DNA of 64,000 bases, taken from NCBI GenBank assembly GCA_009809945.1, contig WTPW01000019.1:793181-857180 (forward strand), given 5' to 3'. The position numbers and the translations under genes are program-made. This stretch comes from Gigaspora margarita. Its lineage: Eukaryota > Glomeromycota > Glomeromycetes > Diversisporales > Gigasporaceae. Under the pieces are notes generated by a model. That model searched no databases and had not been told where the DNA came from. It worked only from the letters and a program-made list of their open reading frames with translations. Below are positions 1 through 10,502 of the stretch, piece by piece (within the stretch, counting starts at the first letter, position 1; every line of letters starts with the position of its first letter).

Positions 1-292
1 TACAAAAAAAAAAAAAGAAAGAATTGCTTTACTTAAAATCTTCCTTGTAATAAAAGAAATTATTTTGCGTAAAGTCTTATAAAAAAAATTGTTTCGCTTA
101 TAAACTTGCACAACAAACAACAAAAAAATTTTTCGCGAAAAAAAAAACAATGTACTGTACATTGATTATCTTCAATTATCCGTGATCAATATCTTGTACC
201 ACCTCAACACATGACATGTAGACAATCAAAATTTCCCTCCGCTTTAACTGACCTCCAAAAAGGGTAGCTTATTTTTGGACTAATCCTAAGAC

Positions 293-577
293 CCTAGCGT
301 CACCAACCTAAAAAATTTCACTATAAATTTTTCGCAGTTAAATTAAGATTAGGTTCTGCTATTAAATTAGGTTAGAAAAAGTCTATTAAATACCAAAATT
401 TCATAAGGAAAACTTTTTGTTAGTGCGCAGTAAGCAGTTTCATAGATAAAATGTTGATTTATGAACGATTTTTTGGTTTGGTTTGATTTTTCGCGTTTTT
501 TCGCGTTACACCTGATCTCGAAATCTGATTGGTTGGCGAATTAGCAGCGAAATCTTTTAGGATGGTGACGCTAGGGG
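293..577. repeat. foldback/MITE-like element, CCCTAGCGTCACC ends
   Basis: The left end CCCTAGCGTCACCAACCTAA and the right end read in inverse (CCCCTAGCGTCACCATCCTA) form terminal inverted repeats of about 27 bp. The interior is AT-rich and non-coding. Just outside the left end lies a fragment reading GGGTAGCTTATTTTTGG, which is the end motif of another element found near 12.9-13.2 kb. No convincing target duplication is seen. Confidence 0.6.
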
Positions 578-1202
578 AGTTGGACAAATACGGTAACTAG
601 TGATCCTGGCCGAAATTAAAAAAATCGGCTAAGCCGATTTTTCGACCCGGTCGGTCGATTTTTTCTGAAATCCTATTACATTTATTTTGTACACTTGACG
701 ACTTTATTGCTAACTCAACAGGTGGCGCATACGCGCCACCTAACTTATTTAAAGTTGAAAGTAAGTACGTAAATATATACATAAATGTTTTGCCATACTC
801 AATTTAACTTAGAAAAGATTGTGCTGTTATTGATTAATGTTTTATTCACTTCGAAAATACAATAGCACAAATTTGTAACGATTACTGTATTATTATCATA
901 CTTGCTGGAATCGCCTATTTGTCCTGCAAGTATTAGATTAATAAATTACTTTTTATACTTGTTAAATGCTTAGACACATTAAAAATTCTTTAAACTCACA
1001 AATTAGCCCGTTTGAAGTTAAAACTTTGTTATCATTATTATTTTTTTTTTTGTATTTACGTGATGGAAAGGGAGAAATCAAACAAACATAAAAAATAAAA
1101 ATATAGCCTTCTAAGAGTTGCTGTCACCTAAATTCAACCAGGACCTAAAATCTATCCACTTGATTATGGATACGTATTATTTCGCCGACAATCACTTCAC
1201 TT
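577..1202. other. gene-free AT-rich stretch
   Basis: I see no coding region. It holds two small perfect hairpins: AAAAATCGGC/GCCGATTTTT near 629-650, and a 9-bp stem AGGTGGCGC with a 4-base loop at 720-741. Short open frames on the minus strand have no protein-like composition. Confidence 0.5.
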
Positions 1203-1358
1203 ACAAGTTTATTTCAACGATAATTTCACTGACAGTTCGATTCACTGACAAGTTTTTTTAAAAACTGCACTAACCTTAACTTTAATTCTAAACCTGACCC
1301 TAATGACAACGCTAGAATTACTTTGTCGGTGAAATGGCTGTCGATGAAATAAACTTGT
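1203..1358. repeat. foldback element, ACAAGTTTATTTCA arms
   Basis: Arms around ACAAGTTTATTTCAACGA are repeated in inverse orientation (TCGATGAAATAAACTTG). The loop holds a degenerate telomere-like run (ctaaccttaactttaattctaaac). No gene. Confidence 0.55.
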
Positions 1359-1798
1359 TTGTTATGCACGACTATGAATTTTATTACCTGACTTTTTAGG
1401 TTAGTTTTTCTGGACCAATTATCAATCAGAATCGCAGAGACTAGTCATGTGTAATTGAGAAATCTTGACAATTCTGCGGTAAACATGCATTCGTAGCCCT
1501 ATTCTGTGATTTCTGCGGTATTCCGTGAAATGCAGAAAATCATCGGCCCTGCCCCTAAATGTTGGGATTGGCATGCCAAATTGAGTGGGTTACCAAGTAT
1601 TTTTGACAGATAAGATTCGGTCCAACTTATAAAAAAAAAACTGGGCATGAGCCATGGCAATTCCAAAAGCTGTGATAAGTACGCCACCAAAGCCTAAGAC
1701 CTCCCCATCACTTATGAAGCCAAACCTGATTCAGAATTAATTACCAAGTCCGTTTTAGAGCATTTCACATACCGGTACTTGAAAGTATGGTAATTTCA
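1359..1798. other. gene-free stretch
   Basis: No supported gene. The minus-strand open frame near 1,499-1,690 has no recognisable domain and is probably chance. Confidence 0.4.
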
Positions 1799-1964
1799 TT
1801 CTTTTTGATTCACAGAGTCCATCTTTTTTGATTCATAAAAAAAGGTCCATTTTTTTGTTAGGGTTAGAAGGTTTGTATAATATAAGTTAGTATGAATTTT
1901 AGTATTCAAAAAAAGTGCCCTTTTTTATGAATCAAAAAAGATGGACCCTGTGAATCAAAAAGAA
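1799..1964. repeat. foldback element, TTCTTTTTGATTCACAG arms
   Basis: Arms of about 45 bp (TTCTTTTTGATTCACAG, then TTTTTTGATTCAT) recur inverted with few mismatches around a loop of about 60 bp containing GTTAGGGTTAGAAGG, a telomere-like tract. Confidence 0.65.
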
Positions 1965-2020
1965 TGTGTTTGCGTATGAATTCCGAAATAGTTTCAGAGG
2001 AATTGATAATTATAATACGA

Positions 2021-2180
2021 CAGGGTGAAACCCGCGCTGAATTTTGGTTAAATCCGCTATGCAGATCACATGAGGGTGAAATCCGCGTTAACATATAAAA
2101 CACACTATGCTAACGCGGATTTCACCCAAACCCTACGATCAAAGCGGGTTTTACTAGAATCCAGCGCGGGTTTCACCCTG
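2021..2180. repeat. nested hairpin element, CAGGGTGAAACCCGCGCTG ends
   Basis: Outer arms CAGGGTGAAACCCGCGCTG and their inverse enclose a second hairpin, GGGTGAAATCCGCGTTA...TAACGCGGATTTCACCC. The four arms are variants of one sequence (GGGTGAAAYCCGCG). The arms are GC-rich for this window. The open frame across 2,070-2,318 is a by-product of the repeat. Confidence 0.65.
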
Positions 2181-2576
2181 ACATATTATAATTTTGCATC
2201 TGCTCAGCCGTGGAGCTCACCATGTCCTATTTGCGATGGAAAACATGGGGATTATGGATTACATGGCGAATGGTATAAAAATGGTATATTGTCTTACCTG
2301 CAACACTTCAAGCAATAAACTCAAGTTCGCGATTGTGGCTTAGACCGGTCATGTGAAATCGATCACCTGAAATACTTTTTCGGCTAAACTTGATTCACAT
2401 TTTTTTTTCCCAAAGTCTTACTGCGCCAAAATTTACCCCACCAATAAAAATAATGTATACGCTTATTGCAGGTAGAATTATACTGTCGTACAGACCTCAC
2501 GTGAGCGAGAACATCCGATGTTATATAATCACTCGTACGTGAAGTTACGCAAGAATTTCATCTTGCAACGTTGAAA

Positions 2577-3120
2577 ATGAGCATTACCAAAGCTCGAAAT
2601 ACATCTGTTGAAACTGATCAAACCCTTTCTTTTGAAGGAAATAACTCTACGGACTCAACTAACAAGAATCAAATACAAGGTATTGAGAGTACAACGCTTT
2701 TGTTTCAAGTGTTATTAAGTACTGAAGCCACTAGATTGATTTTTAGATGATTTGTCGCCTGACGATTTTAGTGACTCTGAAGAGTCTTTAGCGATGACAA
2801 TTGAACTCCACCTCCGTACTGTATCTGATCGACTCTGATTCAGTAAGCTTCTTTGAGACTGCCAAAATAACTATCACATTTAATTTCAAAATTAAGGTTC
2901 TCTCAAGAGAACATACGAGGAAATCCATTATTTTCCCGACCCCAAATACTTGTTCGACCTCAAGACGAAAGGGCTTACTACTCCTGAAAAATTTGTTGCA
3001 TGGTGGAATGAGAACCATCCAGACTTTCTAATCACGGTTGATTCTATTAAGAAATGGACTTATAGGGAAGATGAAGATCCCTCCCGCTATAATCGCAACT
3101 GGGGCGAGTATGGAGATTGA
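2577..3120 (+). CDS. hypothetical protein, three exons
   Basis: I do not recognise this gene. The model has exons 2,577-2,679, 2,747-2,820 and 2,908-3,120, giving 129 residues. Both introns (67 and 87 bp) start GT and end AG, keep the frame, and remove stops that otherwise close every frame. The protein begins MSITKARNTSVETD, has an acidic Ser/Asp middle (DDLSPDDFSDSEESLA, about residues 35-50) and ends in a Trp- and Asp-rich part containing KFVAWWNENHPDFL and WTYREDEDPSRYNRNW. Base composition is less AT-biased than its surroundings, which supports real coding. No signal peptide or membrane segment is seen. It faces the gene at 3,350-4,190 tail to tail. The second intron is the weakest call. 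Confidence 0.55.
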
Positions 3121-3349
3121 AATTAGAGTATCGTGAACAGATACCGTAGTTTAATCAAGCTTTTCTTATGCCATTTTTATGAATCAATTTAATAACGCAA
3201 TTTTTTGCAATAAAAATTAGACCGTCATTATTATAATTTACATATAAACATTAAATTTCAAATTAATAACGAGCAAACATTTAAAGTCATGACTGAAAGC
3301 TTTAAATTATTGGTATATTGGCATGAAATTACGATTGGAACGATCCTTA

Positions 3350-4190
3350 TCAAGGTGAAATGTTTAATGGGCGACCATGTTGGTACCCCAAACGATGAGT
3401 AATGTCGGTTACGCCTTTCGACTCTCTTCCAAGAAAATTCATGTATGCCTGCTTTTCGGTTGGTACTCTCTCGTTGAAACATTCTGTTTGAAAAGCAGTT
3501 GTTAAACAATGTAGTATATTCATAATAAAGAAAAACAAATCGAACCTTCAAGTTTAATTATTTGCACATTGTTGTTTGCAAAACCTATCCTTTTCCCAAC
3601 TATACGTAATCCTGCCCTAGCACTTTGATAATGTAAACCAGTGATTCGATTTCTTTTCACCTTCCACACTGAATCTGGTTTGAAAACCACCAATCCATTA
3701 TTATATTCACTGATGAATTGGCCATTTATTGCCGCTTGTTCCAATCCATCTCGCATAGCTTCAACATTATAGCCACAGGTCTCAACTTTTCTGCATAATC
3801 TACGGTAATCGTATTCACTAATGTTTATTTCACAGATCCCTATAATAGTAATTTAAAGGATAAACGATATGAATCATTCATTTAGGAAATAAAATACACA
3901 GACTAACACAGTAACATTGACACTGTACTTCCTCTAAAAGTCTGCGTTAGCAAATATTTCTGTACGAGAGTCCTTATACCATACTCCAATACGATCAAAG
4001 TACCTGCAGTTAGCACCGAAGGTACCACAAACACCCAGAAAAAAATACACCATATGGGAAAGAAGATAGGAATCACAATAGAGGCAATTACAACCACTAA
4101 GATAGATGCTATGGTTACAAGCCAAACTACAATCGACAGCGCCACGAAAATACAGAAAATACGGAAAATACGGACAAAAATATTCAACAT
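3350..4190 (-). CDS. hypothetical multi-pass membrane protein, three exons
   Basis: Not recognised. The model is exon 4,190-3,929, intron with GTACAG donor, exon 3,839-3,546, intron starting GTTCG, and exon 3,483-3,350, giving 229 residues. All junctions are GT-AG and the frame runs through all three exons. Residues 3-75 are strongly hydrophobic (FRIFCIFVALSIVVWLV, IVIPIFFPIWCIFFWVFVV), suggesting two or three membrane segments. The rest is soluble, with RRLCRKVETCGYNVEAM and a basic end GVTDITHRLGYQHGRP. I chose the Met at 4,190 because the open frame further upstream runs into a foldback element ending only 54 bp away, which also means the element sits in the likely promoter. The role is unknown; intact exons suggest a live host gene. 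Confidence 0.6.
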
Positions 4191-4243
4191 ATTGAATTGA
4201 TCTGTTTTTTTCTGAAACAATAAAGAAATAAAAAATGTGGATG

Positions 4244-4416
4244 AGCTGTTTTCATAAATTGTGGGACAACTGATAAAAATTATTTCGGCCGAATTCGATA
4301 AGTTTTTGAATTCGATGTTATCGGAATTTGATTTCGGCGAATTCAAAAACTTATCGAACTTATCGAATTCGGCTGATCAATTTTTATCAGTTGTCCCAGA
4401 ATTTATGAAAACAGCT
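4244..4416. repeat. foldback element, AGCTGTTTTCATAAATT arms
   Basis: An almost complete palindrome of 173 bp: AGCTGTTTTCATAAATT, GGGACAACTGATAAAAATT and CGAATTCGATAAG recur in inverse order on the other arm. It lies directly upstream of the membrane-protein gene at 3,350-4,190. Confidence 0.75.
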
Positions 4417-4610
4417 GTAATTCGCGATTCATTTACCAATCAGTGAAAGGATTTTTATATTTCGGAATCCGGGACACTTCGAGTGATAGGCTACTTGATC
4501 ATGGAATGTTTTCTTCTAAGTGGAAAGACTATCAAAAAATATAGCTAGACAGACACATTCCACTTTCCCCGAGAAATAATAGTAACTTTCGTAAACGGAT
4601 CGCGGCTTTA

Positions 4611-4893
4611 CTTATTTGTGCCGGTAATACAAACTCCTAAAAAGGCCGAATTTTGATCGTTCCGGATCAGCCCGACATGAAGAAAAAAGCGAAATACGCT
4701 AAAACTAGTGTTTAAATCGACCTTTGTGCACTAATTAAAATTGCCGGGGACGAAATTTTACATATAATGGGCAACTGTCTATAGCTATATCTTCTAAAGC
4801 CAATCTCCTAACCCTAACTTTGTGTTTTTACACACTTTGTTTATTTACAAAATTAAATTTCCTTTTTTGGGTTGTATTACCGGCACAAATAAG
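4611..4893. repeat. MITE with TTA target duplication, CTTATTTGTGCCGG ends
   Basis: Terminal inverted repeats CTTATTTGTGCCGGTAATAC are perfect over at least 22 bp and are flanked by TTA on both sides (4,608-4,610 and 4,894-4,896). A TTA duplication fits the PIF/Harbinger (Tourist-like) group. The interior carries TCCTAACCCTAAC, a telomere-like tract, and no reading frame. Confidence 0.7.
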
Positions 4894-5023
4894 TTACAGG
4901 TAGGAGGGTCCCAAATAAGAAAATGATGATCCCGATTATGCATATTAGTTTAGCCAATTAAAATTGTAAATTTTTATCATGTGAAAAAGATCATAGCCAA
5001 TCAAATCATAAAATTGAAATTTA

Positions 5024-5332
5024 GAAGTTGGCTGATGCTGAAGCTCACGTGATGATCTACAGAAATTAGCCAATAGTAAATCACGATTTAGTAGATCAAA
5101 ACAACATCAACTTCGAAAAAAACTTGAAAAAATCAAAATTCGCATAAGAAACTACTCATTATGCACTGACTAAAAGTTTTCCTTGAGCGATTTTACTATA
5201 CAACATGCTAACTTCTAGTTCTAACCCTAACCCTAACCCTAACATAAATAAATTTTAAATAATTTTATAGCTGTTGACGATCCTGCAACAATTAAACTAA
5301 TATGTCATGTGAGCTTCAGCATCAGCCAACTT
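5024..5332. repeat. MITE with telomeric tract inside
   Basis: The ends GAAGTTGGCTGATGCTGAAG...CTCACGTGA recur inverted at 5,304-5,332, about 29 bp with one mismatch. A further partial copy of the end (GGCTGATGCTGAAG inverse) follows to 5,343. At 5,220-5,243 there are about four CCCTAA units. Confidence 0.7.
5220..5243. repeat. interstitial telomeric repeat (CCCTAA)n
   Basis: About four perfect units of the complement of TTAGGG, lying inside the MITE at 5,024-5,332 and not at a chromosome end. Confidence 0.85.
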
Positions 5333-5357
5333 CAGCATCAGCCGTGACATTTATTAA

Positions 5358-5869
5358 TTGATGATCCGCCAGTCATGTGAAGAATGATCATAGTGAAACT
5401 CATATATGAAAAATCACTATAGGCCCAAATGTGGCGTGCGCCCATCTAAAAATATTTTTATTACTAAGTTAACGACACATGCCGACTAATTGAAAGTTGT
5501 AGAGCTCGTCGAGACGGTTCTGATGTTGGTTAGATCATCCAAATCGGCCCAGTGGATGGCGAGATATCATTAAAAAGCAATTGGGCGACTATGTAAAATC
5601 TCTATAAACAAATAGAGATTTTACATAGTCGCCCAATCAGTTTTTAATGATATCTCGCCATCCGCTGGGCCGATTTGGATGGTCTAACCACCGTTAGAAC
5701 CGTCTCGATGAGCTCTACAACTTTCAATTAGTCTGCATGTGTCGTTAACTTAGTAGGAAAAATATTTTTAGATGGGCCCACGCCACATTTGGGCCTATAG
5801 TGATTTTCATATGTAATTTGCGTTATGTTTTACTATGATCATTCTTCACATGACTGGCGGATCATCAAT
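5358..5869. repeat. large foldback element, 250-bp arms
   Basis: A near-perfect palindrome of about 512 bp. TTGATGATCCGCCAGTCATG opens the left arm and its inverse closes the right arm. The centre is about 14 bp near 5,602-5,615. Each arm carries GAGCTCGTCGAGACGGTTCT and a GGCCCAGTGGATGGCGAGAT-like stretch, which recur in foldbacks at 13.7, 28.8 and 35.7 kb. No coding region. Confidence 0.85.
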
Positions 5870-6560
5870 AAAGAAAAAATGTGCTTGTTACCAGTGGTGA
5901 CATGCCCCTGTGTAATGAATGATCAAAACAAACATAAAAATATATAAATTTATTATCGTTAGAATTAGGGTATAGTTAGAGAAAAAATTAACACTAGAAA
6001 TAACTATATGGTAAAATTTTACGAGAAATTTTTTTTGCAAGGAAAAAGGATGGTTTTATGTCAAGATTTTCAGTTATTGTAATATTTTTGAAAATGGCAT
6101 TTTTTGCTCATTTTTAAATTACATGATCAGGTATAACATTACACCTGATCTTGATTCTTATTGGCATGAGACTGTCATAACCGGTAATAAATAGATTTAC
6201 TATTTATTAAAATTTATAGCTAAAGCTCAAAAAAAATGCTGTTAAATGTGCTGTTAGATAAACAAGCATGTATTTATTAATTTAAATCAAAATTATTGAT
6301 CTTTCATAGTATTTATTTTTCATTAATTACAAAATCTTCATAATTTATATATATTTAATTGTTTAATTCTATGTTTAATTCTATGTCTAATCCTATATCT
6401 GATTCTATATCTACTAAAATTCTAATATCTTATACTATTTTATACAACTATCATTCTAATAAAAAACTTTTGCAACTTTAAGGGTAGAATGAATATAGAT
6501 CATTTCTTATATAAGTAGATCAACCAAAAAAATATTGTACAAAGAGTATTGCTAATCTTA
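5870..6560. other. gene-free AT-rich stretch with one TTAA-type MITE end
   Basis: No gene. At 6,478-6,515, TTAA is followed by GGGTAGAATGAATATAGATC and ATTTC, resembling the end of the TTAA-flanked MITE at 28,723-29,218 (GGGTAGAGGGTATGTAGATC). I find no matching second end nearby, so it is probably a truncated copy. Confidence 0.45.
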
Positions 6561-6562
6561 AT

Positions 6563-6850
6563 AGGCTATGAAATTCACAACCCTGCATCTGACCAATCAA
6601 AATTGCAGAATCGGCACGATCTGCAAATTTTCTTTGTATAACAAAAACAAAGTATTTTTTACGAAAAAATCAAAAAATCACTTCTAACTTAAAATTTCGT
6701 CTATGAAACTACTTTTTTTTATACAAAAAAAAAATTCCTTGCTAAATTTTACTATAAATTTGTTATTTATTATAGCCCTAACCCTAACCCTAACTCAAAT
6801 AGAAAACTTTTTTGAAATTTTTTAAAATGGGGGTGTGAATTTCACAGCCT
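6563..6850. repeat. MITE, AGGCTRTGAAATTCACA ends, telomeric tract inside
   Basis: Ends AGGCTATGAAATTCACAACC and the inverse AGGCTGTGAAATTCACACCC make terminal inverted repeats of about 20 bp. About three CCCTAA units lie at 6,776-6,795 near the right end. No coding capacity. Confidence 0.65.
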
Positions 6851-6995
6851 GTGAATCGAAGTAATTTTTTTGTACAAAAATCGAATACATGTTACATATG
6901 AAAGTTTTTAAAAATATAATCAATTTTCATAAAAGTTTTGGGGTAGATATATTAGACACTCTAATTCTAATTACAATAATTTGAACCCCTATATT

Positions 6996-7274
6996 TAGTG
7001 TTGTACATTTTGGCTGTCCATAACCTTTTTTGGCTTGTCCATGTCCAAAATTGTCCAAACGTTCAAGATTGTCCAAAGTTTGTTCAGGCTTTAATAATTA
7101 ATAAATCTATCTAAAAAATATATAACTAAATATTTTTTAGGTGCTAAACACATTTTAGTTAAAATTAAAATAGATTATTTTAATAATATTTTAAGTAATT
7201 TTACGTTATTTAATTGTCCAAAATTGTTCAAAATTGTCCAAATTATTGTCCAAAGCTGTCCTGTGACAACACTG
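6996..7274. mobile_element. hAT-type MITE with 8-bp target duplication
   Basis: Ends TAGTGTTGTACA and the inverse CAGTGTTGTCACA, flanked by CCTATATT (6,988-6,995) and CCTGTATT (7,275-7,282), which is 7 of 8 matching and of hAT length. Both subterminal zones carry repeated TTGTCCAAA words, as hAT transposase-binding arrays often do. Non-autonomous, 279 bp. Confidence 0.75.
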
Positions 7275-7282
7275 CCTGTATT

Positions 7283-7682
7283 ATTTTAAAAAAACATACC
7301 TGTATATATCATTAAATCATTAATTCTTTCTAGATTGATCAAAATTTGTCTAGGTTATACTGTACAATATAAATATCATATGATCATCACCTGATTTCAA
7401 TTGAATATTAGTGTAAAAAAATTAGTAATGTGATTACTAGTAAAAATAATTGATGTTTACCCTACTCTTAATACATCGTATTTATAAATACCTTACTATA
7501 AAAGCACCTACAATAATATTATAATAAATCATATAGTTAATTAATAGTATTTATATACTTTCAAAATTTTTTTTTATCAAAGTTTCTGCTTTGGATTAGG
7601 TTTGTTTATTCATATCTGTGAATCACAGGGTCCTCTTTGGCACTTCAATATTTGTTATATAGATAAAAGTACAACTAGCCAC
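7283..7682. other. gene-free AT-rich stretch
   Basis: Nothing recognisable; low-complexity AT-rich DNA between the hAT-type MITE and the putative end of the larger hAT relic. Confidence 0.4.
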
Positions 7683-8305
7683 TAGTGTTCTACAGATTCA
7701 ATCTGAGAACCCAAATCTGATTTAGATTTGATATTCAGATCAGATCTGGATCCGTAATTTATAAGTGCTACCAAATCTGGATTCATATTGGGATCTGTTC
7801 AGTAGATCTATTTGGATCCTTCGAATAATCAACTATAAATGGCTAGAAATATTAGCTTATATTATATTATTTAAAAAAAGGAACATTCTCTTAACTTCTA
7901 AGCCATATTTCTTTAAACCGCTGAACAGTTTTTTTTTAATTATAAAAATAATATCAACTCTAAGTTTTCTATGCTTTCTAAGTTTTTTAAAACTGCTAAG
8001 TTTTTTATATCATAAAAATTTTTTAAACCTTTTAAATCTTCTAATCTCTAACGACTATAAAAAAAAGGAATGTGATGATAAATTTTAAAGTTTAGAGTTT
8101 TTTTTTAATTTTTTTTAATTTTTTTTTCTTGATATAAAGAACTTTGCATTATGTGTTATGATGTTGAATATGAGCATTTTTTTAAAAGAAACTATTTTCT
8201 AATACCAAAGAACTTTTTGAACTTTCATCAAAAAGTCTTTTTTACAATGTCAACCTCGTCTACACTTCCTCTTTGAAAGTTTGGTGAATCTAATAATAAA
8301 CAAAT

Positions 8306-8647
8306 GCCTACTTACATAGATAAAGACGAAGACGAAGCCGAAGTTAAAGCTAAAGTTGAAGCTGAAGTTAAATCATCTTCAATTCAATTAGAAGTTGGTT
8401 ATAGCAGTAAAACTGTATGTTTTAGATAAAAAGCTTTGTAATATTAAGCAACTTTATATCAATTTGAAAAGATCTTGTCTTTACTTACTAGTTGTTTTAT
8501 ATTATAGATCTTTTGTATAGAACTATTTCAAAAAAAAAGGTGACAAGGTGACCTGTGATTTTTGTGGCACAATCTTAGTATATCAAGACAGAACCATATC
8601 AAACCTTAAGAAATATCTTAAAATTCACAAAATAAAGTACTTGAATT
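8306..8647 (+). pseudogene. hAT transposase N-terminus with BED zinc finger (remnant)
   Basis: Reading from ATG at 8,306: MPTYIDKDEDEAEVKAKVEA, an acidic/Lys-rich leader. A GTATGT donor near 8,418 and TTATAG near 8,506 suggest an intron. From 8,539 the frame reads GDKVTCDFCGTIL, then SNLKKYLKIH, which is the C-x2-C ... H pattern of a BED finger, the DNA-binding module at the N-terminus of hAT transposases. It closes at a stop at about 8,645. The rest of the transposase resumes 5.9 kb downstream after nested insertions. Confidence 0.7.
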
Positions 8648-8695
8648 AAAAAGGCCAAATATAAAAGAAGGAGATGTCTTAGTTATTGTGGCAAA

Positions 8696-8901
8696 TTAAA
8701 ATAAAATCAGATTAAAATGAAACTAGAGACCTCTCTTGCTTATCTTTAAAGCTTATAAAACCTACATATACTCATTTATTAATATCTAACCTTAAACCCT
8801 AACCCTAATGCTAAAAAAACCCCAAAAAAGGTCTCCTAAAAAATTTTAAAATTTTGCTTAAAAAATAGAAAAATTTCATTTTAATCTGATTTTATTTTAA
8901 T
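8696..8901. repeat. MITE, TTAAAATAAAATCAGATT ends
   Basis: Perfect inverted ends TTAAAATAAAATCAGATT and AAAATGAAA, about 27 bp each. The loop holds AAACCCTAACCCTAATG, a telomere-like tract. It is inserted just after the BED-finger remnant. Confidence 0.65.
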
Positions 8902-9096
8902 CTATCACAGTCATTAATATGCTGAATAATATAACAAGTATAGTTTTTAAATATATCATAGTTAGAAGAATATTCATAGATTTAAAATATATTTTATTTA
9001 GGAAATTACTATTTCCACTATGGTATTTTGCTATTTCCACCATGGTTATACAAAATTTTTTATTTTTAGAATTCAAAATAATAAATTTAATTCTAA

Positions 9097-9250
9097 GGGC
9101 CATGTCATTAATCACCTGATTATTTTTTATTAGAGACCTACCCCCCCTTCCCCCCTCCTTAATATAAATTTGGTCAGGTTCCTATATATAATTTCAACAT
9201 TTTTTACCCCCCTCCCCCTCTAAAAAATCACCTGATTTTTGTCACTCCCC
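9097..9250. mobile_element. Tourist-like MITE, family 1, copy 1
   Basis: 154 bp. It starts GGGCCATGTCATTAATCACC and ends ATCACCTGATTTTTGTCACTC plus CCC, flanked by TAA on both sides (9,094-9,096; 9,251-9,253). The middle has C-rich runs CTACCCCCC and TACCCCCCTCCCCC. The 3-bp TWA duplication and GGG ends fit PIF/Harbinger-derived MITEs. Confidence 0.8.
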
Positions 9251-9356
9251 TAACTCTAACCTTACTAACACTAACTCTAACTTTAACCTAAAAACTAGTA
9301 TTCTATATGATTCAGACCAGGTGGGTATTTTTAAAGATCTGTATCCAGTCCAATTA

Positions 9357-9506
9357 GGGCCATATCATTAATCACCTGATTATTTTTTATCAGAGGTCTA
9401 CCCCCTTCCCTCTTCTTTAATATATATATAGTCAGGTTCTTATATGTAATTTCAACTTTTTTTACCCCCTCCCTCCTAAAAAATCACCTGATTTTTGTCA
9501 CTCTCC
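9357..9506. mobile_element. Tourist-like MITE, family 1, copy 2
   Basis: 150 bp, starting GGGCCATATCATTAATCACC and ending TTTTTGTCACTCTCC, with TTA on both sides (9,354-9,356; 9,507-9,509). About 85-90% alike to the copy at 9,097. Confidence 0.8.
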
Positions 9507-9811
9507 TTATTGATCAGATTTAAAGTTAGAGTTCAAATTTGCATCACTTAGATCCGGGTTCAGTCCAGATTCTTATAGATGCCCTAATGTCCTTGCTAAA
9601 AAAAAAAAAAGGACCGATTACAGCTATTTTTCATAAATTTTGAATTACTTGATAAAAATTAGCTGAATAATTTTTTATTAACCTGTAATAAAGTCACAAA
9701 AGGTTGTAAAAATTTTAAATTTTATTTTTATAATAAAGTAATACATGTTTAAATAAATTATATTTTTATGAATTAAATTAGTAATTATTTTATTTTAATC
9801 ATATAAATATA

Positions 9812-10378
9812 AAGTAAATGTGGGTATTGTAGTAAAGTTAAAGAGAATTTTTGGTATAACTTGGGATCTATTGGTTCAAATTGAATGATTTTGGTACCAT
9901 TCAATTCATCTTGATGAGACAAATCAAATGGTATCAAAATTGTTCAATTTGGATTACAGAATCACAAGTTATTTACAATAATATGTTATATGAAATTGGA
10001 TATATGTATTGTAGCGAATATGGGTATTGTGGCAAATCTATTATAAGTCATGATCTGTTGGTCCAAACTAAACGATTTTTATACCATTCAAATCGTCTTA
10101 GCGAGACGATTTGAATGGTACAAAAATTGGTTGATATTGATCACTGTATCATTGGATATTAGTGTTAGAATATTATTTTTTTAAAAAAATTGATTTACAA
10201 CATTCGAACGCCAATATCTTATGACCTAGTGATTGAAATCAAATGATTTTTGTGCCATCGAATCGTCCCAATAAGACGATTCGAATGGTATAAAAATTAT
10301 TTAGTTTGGACTAACAGATTATGACTTATGATAGATTCGCCACAATATCCATATTCACTACAATACCCACACTTACCT
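9812..10378. mobile_element. TATA-flanked element, AGGTAAGTGTGGGTATTG ends, copy 1
   Basis: Inverted ends AAGTAAATGTGGGTATTGTA and AGGTAAGTGTGGGTATTGTA, flanked by TATA at 9,808-9,811 and 10,379-10,382. Inside lie three self-complementary modules (CCATTCAAATCGTCTTAGCG followed by AGACGATTTGAATGG, and relatives) and repeated GTGGGTATTGTAGCGAAT words. The open frame at 9,881-10,114 is a by-product: it recurs in copy 2 because the DNA repeat recurs. Superfamily uncertain. Confidence 0.8.
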
Positions 10379-10502
10379 TATAATAATAAATTGAATTATT
10401 TTTTTACAGTATTTTAATTTATATTTTTTTTAATTTTTTATTTTTTACTTTTTTAATTTTTTTTATTAATTAAATTTTTTCTACAGTATTTTAATTTTTA
10501 AT

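Noticed and set aside
3258-3551. 97-residue minus-strand frame as its own gene
   Set aside because: It overlaps the third exon of the membrane-protein model in another frame and runs through its intron; the spliced model explains the region better.
5220-5243. Chromosome end
   Set aside because: The telomeric tract has four units only and lies inside a bounded inverted-repeat element with unique DNA on both sides.
7765-8088. 107-residue open frame
   Set aside because: AT-driven Leu/Phe/Lys/Ser composition in hAT subterminal DNA; no domain.
9881-10114. 77-residue open frame also seen at 32,383-32,586
   Set aside because: The similarity comes from the repeated DNA of the TATA-flanked element; the frame lies across hairpin modules and is not selected as protein as far as I can see.
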